Assembly: GCA_022511245.1 (NCBI GenBank) | Contig: JAFLRV010000006.1 | Location: 1 to 35,805 of the forward strand | Reading direction: 5' to 3' | DNA length: 35,805 bases | Source of the DNA: Coprobacter sp. | GTDB lineage: Bacteria; Bacteroidota; Bacteroidia; Bacteroidales; Coprobacteraceae | Part shown: piece after piece, positions 1 to 7,832 of the stretch | Layout of the letters: each line of letters begins with the position of its first letter | How positions within the stretch are numbered: position 1 is the stretch's first letter | Notes under the pieces: generated by a model | The model's database searches: none | What the model was told of the DNA's origin: nothing | Seen by the model: the letters and a program-made list of their open reading frames with translations, nothing else | Made by a program: the position numbers and the translations under genes

Positions 1-700
1 CGATAGACGTTACGGAGTTGGGAATCTCGATTGATGTCAGACCAGAGTTCCGGAAAGCCCAGCGACCGATAGACGTTACGGAGTTGGGAATCTCAATTGA
101 GGTCAGGCTGGAGCAATTCCCAAAAGCATTGTTATCGATAGATGTTACGGAGTTGGGAATCTCGATTGATGTCAGACCAGAGCAACTCCAGAAAGCACCG
201 TCACTGATAGATGTTACGGAGTTGGGAATCTCAATTGATGTCAGGCTGGAGCAACCGGAGAAAGCACTGTTACCGATAGACGTTACGGAGTTGGGAATCT
301 CAATTGATGTCAGGCTGGAGCAACCGAAGAAAGTACATTCACTGATAGACGTTACGGAGTTGGGAATCTCGATTGATGTCAGACCATAGCACCTATAGAA
401 AGCACGACTACCGATAGACGTTACGGAGTTGGGGATATCGATTGATGTCAGGCTGTAGCAATCGTAGAAAGCATTGTCACCGATAGATGTTACCGAAACT
501 TCACGAGAGGAGAACGTGAAAGAGGTAGGGATAGTCACATCTCCTGTATATGGTGCGTCACCCTGAGTAACAGATGCTGTCATTTCTGTGACAGATACAT
601 TGTAATAAATTCCGCTAATTTCAATGTCATAGGCCGATGCAGCAAATGGGAATATGAGCAGGAGTAAAAGCAGGGCTTGTTTTATATACTTTTGTTTCAT
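1..700 (-). CDS. BspA-like leucine-rich repeat (LRR_5 type) surface/secreted protein, C-terminus beyond the window start
   Basis: Reverse-strand translation from ATG at 700: MKQKYIKQALLLLLLIFPFAASAYDIEISGIYYNVSVTEMTASVTQGDAPYTGDVTIPTSFTFSSREVSVTSIGDNAFYDCYSLTSIDIPNSVTSIGSRAFYRCYGLTSIEIPNSVTSI... Signal peptide followed by 23-aa repeats of the form 'SIxxxAFxxCxxLTSIEIPNSVT'. Not in the ORF track, apparently because it is open at the window edge. Confidence 0.9.
   Translation of the reverse strand, partial: MKQKYIKQALLLLLLIFPFAASAYDIEISGIYYNVSVTEMTASVTQGDAPYTGDVTIPTSFTFSSREVSVTSIGDNAFYDCYSLTSIDIPNSVTSIGSRAFYRCYGLTSIEIPNSVTSISECTFFGCSSLTSIEIPNSVTSIGNSAFSGCSSLTSIEIPNSVTSISDGAFWSCSGLTSIEIPNSVTSIDNNAFGNCSSLTSIEIPNSVTSIGRWAFRNSGLTSIEIPNSVTSI
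6..485 (-). repeat. Coding tandem repeat array, 69-bp unit (one 66-bp unit), 7 units
   Basis: The anchor 'ga[ct]gttac[cg]ga' recurs at 6, 72, 141, 210, 279, 348, 417 and 486, giving spacings of 66, 69, 69, 69, 69, 69 and 69 nt. Confidence 0.93.
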
Positions 701-964
701 AATTATCATTTTTTTTTCGGGTTTGTGGTTACGATTACATGATGGATTGTTCCCTTCATTTTCCAACGTGGATAAATGAATACAAGAATTCAGAATCGTG
801 CCGTTTGTAAGGGAGATTGTACACTCTTTTCCCATGTTTTCGTTCAAAGACAGTAGTTCTTTAACTTTCATAATAAAATAATTTTGTGTTTCTCATCCTC
901 CCTTGAAACGGTTCGCTATCGGATATAAAAAAGGTGTGAGGAATGTATCTGTTTTATCCCATTA

Positions 965-1315
965 TCAGGTCTTGGCGTACCTATTCCACGGATAAAACAA
1001 TAGCCCCACACCGATATTGCTATATAGTTTGCCATTCATGGCAGAATATAAGCAACCGATGCAGATGCTATTGCCAACCTTATCTTCGTGGAATTTCAAA
1101 CCGCCAAGTTCGATAATGGAAGATAAAATTTCAATAACACCTTTATGTAAACTGTCGATGCCCGCCGCCAACGCTTTGGCAGTGAGAATCAGCGACAAAT
1201 TTACGAAAAAATGTTATAAAAGGGGCTATAAAAGTAGAAACTTTTTACCGGAATCGCCGACTACAGATTTATTGGCAAATTCAAAAGATTTTTCATTTAT
1301 TCCGGCCTGTCCTTG
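965..1315 (-). pseudogene. Decayed ORF of unknown family, with two in-frame stops
   Basis: One reverse frame reads QGQAGINEKSFEFANKSVVGDSGKKFLLL*PLL*HFFVNLSLILTAKALAAGIDSLHKGVIEILSSIIELGGLKFHEDKVGNSICIGCLYSAMNGKLYSNIGVGLLFYPWNRYAKT*. In-frame stops are at 1226-1228 and 1214-1216. The ORF track reports only the 77-aa tail, with a non-ATG start. Confidence 0.4.
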
Positions 1316-1407
1316 TCAAATTCTTCGGCTGGACTGTTTAAAAACAATCGCTCCGTGACCCGGATAAGAAATGTGGTTTTTTTATTTATATATTATGTCA
1401 AAAAAGA

Positions 1408-1440
1408 GAGTGCCTCAAAAATCTTCCTTTTGAGACACTC
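1408..1440 (-). terminator. Rho-independent terminator downstream of the S41 peptidase gene
   Basis: Arms gagtgcctcaaaa / ttttgagacactc (one mismatch), followed on the minus strand by a T-run (aaaaaa at 1400-1405 on plus). Confidence 0.8.
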
Positions 1441-1464
1441 CCTTTCGTATGAATGTCATTCTCT

Positions 1465-3076
1465 TTATTTCGTTGTTTTCAGCAGTTCATTGTACTGGCG
1501 GGAATCGTTGATGATTTCCATCGCTTTGGTATAGGTGTCGTTGAGCGGATTCATGACCTGATAATAGGCAGTCATATCGAATATGTCCCGGGCAACCAAC
1601 GCTTTCAATTGCGCTTTAATCAACGGTTTCGATTGTAACGCCTGCTCTTCGTTGCAGGCTATCTTTTCTTTTTCTGCCAAAGCAATCAGTTCGTCCCACA
1701 TGGCGTCGGTCGCAGTGAAATGATTCAGAAATTCGGCCTTGTCGTTTTGGTAGGCAGCCGTCAGTTCCTTTCTGTTTTCGTCGACATACTGGAGGGTAAA
1801 CTGATTGAGAATGCCTTTGGCGATGAGTTCCCGGTGGTAGTCGGTGATGCGGTTGGTGTCGAGCGGGATAAAATAGTCGGGCATGATACCGCCGCCGCCG
1901 TATACCGTGCGTTTGTTAACCATCGTTTTGTATTTGAGCGAATCGGGTAAATGAATACTGTCGGCATGATTTAATTCGCCGTTGTTGTATCGGTCTGTAA
2001 TATCCTTGAAATAGGATTGGGCGTCTCCTTTTTCATACGGTTTCTGAATACATCGTCCCGACGGTGTATAATACCGGGCGACGGTCAGCCGTATCATGGA
2101 GCCGTCGGCCAGCGGGATGGGTCGTTGTACAAGTCCTTTTCCGTAGGTACGCCGTCCGATGATGACTCCCCGATCCCAGTCCTGTATGGCGCCTGACACG
2201 ATTTCACTGGCAGAGGCGCTGTACTCGTCGACCAAAACAATCACTTTCCCTTCCGTGAATTTTCCGGACAAAGCTGCGTTGTAGTCGGTACGGGGGGAGC
2301 GCCGCCCTTCTGTATAGGTGATAATCCGGTTTTTGGCGAGCAATTCCTGTGCTACATCGATTGCTGCATTCAAATAGCCGCCGCCGTTTCCCTGCAAGTC
2401 GATAATCAGGTTTTTCATTCCTTCTTTTTTCAGATTTTTCACGGCTTCGGAAGTCGGTCTTATAGCTGTAGCTGATGTCATAGGCGGAGAAACGGCTCAG
2501 CCGGATATAGCCGGTGTTTTTATCGGCCATGTAGCTGGCATCAAGGCTGTAAATGGGAATGTGGTCCCGTGTAATGCGGAAAATGAGCGGCTGTGGAACG
2601 CCCCGTCGCAATACCGTAACGTTGACATGGGTGCCTCGAGGTCCTCTCAGCCGTTTCATGATTTCGGCATTTTTCATATTTACTCCGGCAATGACGGTGT
2701 CATTTACCGCAATAATACGGTCTCCGGCCAGAATGCCTACTTTTTCTGACGGGCCTCCGGCTACGGTCTGAATGACGTACAGGGTATCTTTGGCCATGTT
2801 GAACTGAATCCCGATACCGTCGAAATTGCCTTGTAACGGCTCGGTCATTTCTTTGGTCTCTTCGGGTGTCGAATAGCTGGAGTGAGGGTCGAGTTTTTCC
2901 AGCATGCCCTTGATGGCATCTTCGACCAGTTTCGTTTCATCGACATCGTCGACATATAAGTTGTTTATGGCAAACTCGGCCAAACTGAGTTTGCGGTTCT
3001 CTTCGGATTGTCTTTGTGCATGCACAGTACACCCCAAGAACAGGGCGAACAGCAGCAGTGTGGTTTTCTTTATCAT
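1465..3076 (-). pseudogene. S41 family C-terminal processing peptidase (PDZ + S41 domains), frameshifted
   Basis: ORF 2204..3076 carries the signal peptide and PDZ half (...GYIRLSRFSAYDISYSYKTDF). ORF 1465..2481 carries the protease half (EAVKNLKKEGMKNLIIDLQGNGGGYLNAAIDVAQELL...VDEYSASASEIVSGAIQDWDRGVIIGRRTYGKGLVQ). The two halves are in different frames, with the switch around 2440-2480. Confidence 0.85.
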
Positions 3077-3082
3077 CGTATT

Positions 3083-3568
3083 TTATTTATTTTGTTGGGG
3101 CAGTGTCATTCCGGCAGGAAGGAGTTGCTGCACATCCTGTCCGTATTTTATCAGTTCCCGGACGATGGTGGAGCTGATGTGTGCGTATCGGGGCTCGGTG
3201 AACAGCAGGACGGTTTCGATGCCCGATAGCTGCCGGTTTACATCGGCGATGGTTTTTTCGTATTCGAAATCGGCAACCGACCGAATGCCCCGCAGGATGA
3301 AGCGGGCATTGTATTGCCGGGCCGCATCTACGGTGAGGCCGTTGTATGCGGTGACTTGTATCCGGGCATTGTCCCTGAACAGCGTTTCCAGCATTTCGAT
3401 ACGGTGGTCAAGGGTGAAACAGTGGTGTTTTGCCTCGTTGATGCCTATGGCGATAATGATTTCATCGAACAGGTCGAGTCCCCGTTCGACCAGCGACATA
3501 TGACCGACGGTGAACGGGTCGAATGTGCCGGGAAAAACGGCGATTTTTTTGTCAGGCCATCTCTTCAT
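3083..3568 (-). CDS. coaD: Pantetheine-phosphate adenylyltransferase
   Basis: [35 protein letters not shown] (nucleotidyltransferase GTFDPxTxGH motif) ... [12 protein letters not shown] ... [10 protein letters not shown]. Confidence 0.95.
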   Translation of the reverse strand: MKRWPDKKIAVFPGTFDPFTVGHMSLVERGLDLFDEIIIAIGINEAKHHCFTLDHRIEMLETLFRDNARIQVTAYNGLTVDAARQYNARFILRGIRSVADFEYEKTIADVNRQLSGIETVLLFTEPRYAHISSTIVRELIKYGQDVQQLLPAGMTLPQQNK

Positions 3569-5423
3569 CGTCTTCTACTACCAGATTTTGAATGATGAAA
3601 TTCTGTCGTTCCATCGTGTTTTTGCCCATGTAGAATTCCAACAGCTCTTTGACCAGGTCTTCTTTCCGGAGGGTTACCTGATCGAGCCGGATATCGGGTC
3701 CGATAAAATGACGGAACTCTTCGGGCGATATTTCTCCAAGTCCTTTGAACCGGGTAATTTCGGGGTTGACTTTGATTTTTTCCAGTGCGGCCAGCCGCTC
3801 TTCTTCCGTATAGCAGTATAACGTCTCTTTTTTGTTTCTGACCCTGAACAGCGGCGTTTGCAGAATATAGACATGGCCTTTCTTAATCAGGTCGGGGAAG
3901 AACTGGAGGAAAAAGGTAATGAGCAACAACCGGATGTGCATCCCGTCGACGTCGGCATCGGTGGCGATGATGATTTTGTTGTATCGCAGCCCTTCGATTC
4001 CGTCTTCGACATTCAATGCGGCCTGCAGCAGGTTGAATTCTTCGTTTTCGTATACGACTTTGCGGGTGAGGCCGTAAGAGTTTAACGGTTTTCCCCGAAG
4101 GCTGAATACGGCTTGTGTTTCTACGTTGCGGCTTTTGGTAATAGACCCGGTGGCCGAGTCTCCCTCCGTAATGAATATGCTCGATTCGTCCCGGTTGTCG
4201 CCTTTGGCATCGTTGTAGTGGATGCGGCAATCGCGCAGTTTTTTGTTGTGCAGATTGGCTTTTTTGGCTCTTTCCCGTGCCAGTTTGGTGACTCCTGCAA
4301 TCGCTTTCCGCTCTTTTTCCGAGTCGAGTATCTTTTTTAGCAGAATCTCGGCGGTTTCTGTGTTTTTGTGCAGGTAGTTGTCCAGCTCCTTTTTTAAGAA
4401 ATCTCCGATAAATTTGCTTACCGAAGGCCCGTCCGGCCCCATATCGCGGGAACCGAGTTTGGTTTTGGTCTGGGACTCGAATACCGGCTCTTCCACCTTA
4501 ACGCTTACGGCTGCCACAATGCCGTTGCGAATGTCGGAATAATCGAAATTCTTGTTGTAAAATTCCTTTATCGTGCGGGAGGCGGCTTCCCGGAATGCTG
4601 TCAGATGTGTTCCTCCCTGCGTGGTATGCTGTCCGTTGACAAAGGAGTAGTATTCTTCGCCGTACTGGTTGTTGTGGGTAATGACCACTTCAATGTCTTC
4701 TCCTTTAAGATGTATGACGGGATAGAGCGGGTCTGCGGTCATTTTCTCGTTCAGCAAATCGACCAATCCGTTCCGGGAATGGAATTTTTTTCCGTTAAAA
4801 ATAATGGTAAGTCCCGAATTGAGATATACGTAATTTTTGAGGAGAGCTTCGATAAACTCTTCTTTGTAGTGATAGTCTTTAAATATCGAATTATCGGGGA
4901 TAAAACGCACCAAAGTTCCGTTGTCTTCGCCGGTTTTTTCTTCGGGACAGTCTTCGATGACATTGCCCAGATGGTAACGGATGGCTTTGCAGGCTCCATC
5001 CCGGTGGGAACAGATGTAAAACTCGGTAGAGAGGGCATTTACGGCTTTGATACCTACGCCGTTGAGCCCTACGGATTTTTTGAATGCTTTGGAGTCGTAT
5101 TTGGCTCCGGTATTCATTTTGGAAGAGACGTCTTTTACCTTGTCCAGCGGAATACCCCGTCCGAAATCCCGTATGGTAACGGCGGTTTCATCGATATTGA
5201 CGATAATCTGTTTCCCGAATCCCATCATGTATTCATCGATGGCATTGTCGAGCACTTCTTTTAAAAGGACATATATACCGTCGTCGGAATGGGTGCCGTC
5301 TCCCAGTTTGCCGATGTACATACCGGGACGCCGCCGGATATGTTCTTTCCAGTCCAGCGTGCGTATCGAGTCGGAACCGTATTCCCCTACTTCGGGGGAT
5401 GATTTTATTGTTTCATCTTCCAT
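3552..5423 (-). CDS. parE: DNA topoisomerase IV subunit B (type IIA topoisomerase B subunit)
   Basis: [105 protein letters not shown]. Overlaps the coaD start by 17 nt. Confidence 0.95.
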   Translation of the reverse strand: MEDETIKSSPEVGEYGSDSIRTLDWKEHIRRRPGMYIGKLGDGTHSDDGIYVLLKEVLDNAIDEYMMGFGKQIIVNIDETAVTIRDFGRGIPLDKVKDVSSKMNTGAKYDSKAFKKSVGLNGVGIKAVNALSTEFYICSHRDGACKAIRYHLGNVIEDCPEEKTGEDNGTLVRFIPDNSIFKDYHYKEEFIEALLKNYVYLNSGLTIIFNGKKFHSRNGLVDLLNEKMTADPLYPVIHLKGEDIEVVITHNNQYGEEYYSFVNGQHTTQGGTHLTAFREAASRTIKEFYNKNFDYSDIRNGIVAAVSVKVEEPVFESQTKTKLGSRDMGPDGPSVSKFIGDFLKKELDNYLHKNTETAEILLKKILDSEKERKAIAGVTKLARERAKKANLHNKKLRDCRIHYNDAKGDNRDESSIFITEGDSATGSITKSRNVETQAVFSLRGKPLNSYGLTRKVVYENEEFNLLQAALNVEDGIEGLRYNKIIIATDADVDGMHIRLLLITFFLQFFPDLIKKGHVYILQTPLFRVRNKKETLYCYTEEERLAALEKIKVNPEITRFKGLGEISPEEFRHFIGPDIRLDQVTLRKEDLVKELLEFYMGKNTMERQNFIIQNLVVEDDEEMA

Positions 5424-5529
5424 AAGACTGCTATTCTTCGGTTTGCATACAAAGATAATGCGAAATTATCAAATTTCGTTGCTCGGCATCATTAAATATC
5501 CGTATATATGGGACTTAAGCGGTTTTTAT

Positions 5530-7674
5530 TTATTCCACCAACGCAAAATCGAGCTGTTTTTTCTCCAGATTGGCTCTGGCTACCTGAATGCGGATGGGGT
5601 CGCCAAGCCGGTATATTTTGCGGGTGCGGCGTCCTATCAGACAGTAGTTTTTTTCGTCGAACTCGTAATAGTCGTTCTCCAAATCCCGGATAGGTACCAT
5701 GCCTTCGCATTTGTTTTCGTTGATTTCGACGTACAGTCCCCATTCGGTTACGCCGGATATTACTCCGTCATACTCTTCGCCCAACCGTTCGCTGAGAAAC
5801 TCCACCTGTTTGTATTTGATGGAAGCCCGTTCGGCGCTGGCGGCCGTAAGTTCCATGTCAGAGGAATGTTTGCATTCGTTTTCCAGACTTTTTTCGTTGA
5901 CGCTCCGTCCTCCTTCGGCATAGCGGGCCAGCAGCCGGTGTACCATCATGTCGGGATACCGGCGTATGGGTGAGGTAAAATGGGTGTAAAAGTCGAATGC
6001 CAGTCCGTAATGTCCGATATTGACCGTTGAATAGGAGGCTTTGGCCATCGAGCGTATGGCCACAGTTTCAATGAGATTTTCTTCCCGTTTGCCCTGTACC
6101 TTGTCGAGCAGGGAGTTTATCGATCTGGATACTTCGTTTTTGTTCCCTTCGGTTTTCAGGTTATAGCCGAAACGCCGGATAAAAGTGGCCAGATTGTTCA
6201 TTTTTTCCGGGTCGGGCAGGTCATGCACCCGGTATACGAAGGTTTTGGGGGTGCTCTTTTTGGAGACTTTCCCGATGGTTTCGGCTACGGTTCGGTTGGC
6301 CAGCAGCATAAATTCTTCGATGAGTTTGTTGGCTTCTTTCGATACTTTGAAATATACGTTTACCGGTTTCCCTTTTTCATCGATTTCGAATTTTACTTCG
6401 TGCCGGTCGAAATTGATGGCTCCTGCGGCAAACCGCTTGGCCCGGAGTTTCTTGGCTAAATCGTTCAGTATGAGTATTTCATCTTTATAGTCTCCTTGTT
6501 GGGTTTCGATAACCTCCTGTGCTTCTTCGTAGGTAAATCGCCGGTTGGATTTGATGACGGTCCGGCCTATCCGGGAGGCTTGCACTTCGGCGTTGTCGTT
6601 GAGTTCAAAAATGGCGGAATAGCACAATTTTTCTTCGTGAGGCCTTAAAGAGCAAATCTGGTTGCACAGTCTTTCGGGAAGCATCGGGATTACCCGGTCG
6701 ACGAGGTAGATGGATGTGGCCCGTCTGGCGGCTTCTTTGTCGATGATGCTGCCCGGTTTTACGTAGTGTGTCACATCGGCGATATGTACTCCGACCTCCC
6801 ATAATCCGCCGGGTAACCGGCGCACCGAAAGGGCATCGTCAAAGTCTTTTGCGTCTTTGGGGTCGATAGTGAACGTGGTAATATCCCGGAAATCTTCTCG
6901 TTTCCGTATTTCTTCGGCCGGTATGGCATCGCTGATTTTGTCGGCGGCTTTTTCAACCGCCTGCGGATAGCGGTACGGAAGTCCGAATTCGGCGAGAATA
7001 GCGTGCATTTCGGTGTCGTTTTCGCCGGCAGAACCCAGTATCTCGACAACTTCTCCGTAAGGATTCCGGGCCCGGTCGGGCCAGTCGATAATCTGTACAA
7101 TGGCTTTATCTCCGCTTTTGCCTCCTTTGAGTTTTTCTTTGGGGATAAAGATGTCATTGCCCAATATTTTATTGTCGGTAAGGAGAAATGCAACGTGTTT
7201 CTGTATTTCGAGTGTCCCGATAAAGATTTGGGGGGCTTTTTCGATGATTTCGATAACTTCCCCTTCCAAATCCCGGTTTTTCCGTTTGGCGTAGATGAGC
7301 ACTTTTACTTTGTCTCCGTTCATCGCCCGCAGGGCATTGCGTTCGGCGATGAAAATCGACTCGCCGCTCTCTTCGACGATGACATGGTTTTTCCCGTTGC
7401 TCCGGCGTTCGAATGTTCCTATGATACGGGATGTTTTGCGCCGGTTCAGCTTATACTTTCCCGGAGCGATTTCAAGCAGGTAATTGTCGTCTTTTAACGA
7501 TTCGAGTATTTCGTAGACGAGATGTTTTTGGTTTTCGGTTCGGGCGCCTACGGCGAAAGATACCTGTTTATAATTGTATCCTCTTGTATCGGCTTCATTG
7601 AAGAAGGTGATGATTTGCTGTATGATATCGCTTTTTTTCAGTCTGTTTCTGCTTTTATTTTTCTCTTTCTTCAT
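5530..7674 (-). CDS. rnr: Ribonuclease R
   Basis: RNB domain: TIDPKDAKDFDDALSVRRLPGGLWEVGVHIADVTHYVKPGSIIDKEAARRATSIYLVDRVIPMLPERLCNQICSLRP; C-terminal S1 domain: YDGVISGVTEWGLYVEI. Confidence 0.95.
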   Translation of the reverse strand: MKKEKNKSRNRLKKSDIIQQIITFFNEADTRGYNYKQVSFAVGARTENQKHLVYEILESLKDDNYLLEIAPGKYKLNRRKTSRIIGTFERRSNGKNHVIVEESGESIFIAERNALRAMNGDKVKVLIYAKRKNRDLEGEVIEIIEKAPQIFIGTLEIQKHVAFLLTDNKILGNDIFIPKEKLKGGKSGDKAIVQIIDWPDRARNPYGEVVEILGSAGENDTEMHAILAEFGLPYRYPQAVEKAADKISDAIPAEEIRKREDFRDITTFTIDPKDAKDFDDALSVRRLPGGLWEVGVHIADVTHYVKPGSIIDKEAARRATSIYLVDRVIPMLPERLCNQICSLRPHEEKLCYSAIFELNDNAEVQASRIGRTVIKSNRRFTYEEAQEVIETQQGDYKDEILILNDLAKKLRAKRFAAGAINFDRHEVKFEIDEKGKPVNVYFKVSKEANKLIEEFMLLANRTVAETIGKVSKKSTPKTFVYRVHDLPDPEKMNNLATFIRRFGYNLKTEGNKNEVSRSINSLLDKVQGKREENLIETVAIRSMAKASYSTVNIGHYGLAFDFYTHFTSPIRRYPDMMVHRLLARYAEGGRSVNEKSLENECKHSSDMELTAASAERASIKYKQVEFLSERLGEEYDGVISGVTEWGLYVEINENKCEGMVPIRDLENDYYEFDEKNYCLIGRRTRKIYRLGDPIRIQVARANLEKKQLDFALVE

Positions 7675-7832
7675 TACTGGATTGATTTATCGTGTTGTGA
7701 GTATTGTCCGGAGTAGTTGTATATTCCGAACAAAAGATTGGCTTTGTAAATAATACGTATCTACAAAGTAAGTGATATTTTTGTGATTTTACTACCGGAG
7801 AAAAAAATTTCTTTCCGTAGAGGGTCCCGTTT

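Noticed and set aside
18-389. 123-aa plus-strand ORF of repeated 'IDVTELGISIDVR' units
   Set aside because: It is the antisense frame of the LRR repeat array. The minus strand encodes a signal peptide plus canonical LRR_5 repeats, so the repetition is inherited from the real gene.
6-485. Regularly spaced repeats resembling a CRISPR array
   Set aside because: The period is 69 bp with multiples of 3, the variable segments are not unique spacers, and the whole array is an open coding frame with LRR consensus. No cas genes are present.
1017-1358. 113-aa plus-strand ORF near the decayed gene
   Set aside because: Its Ser/Pro/Met-rich composition is typical of antisense frames. The minus strand gives a more protein-like reading, although this remains uncertain.
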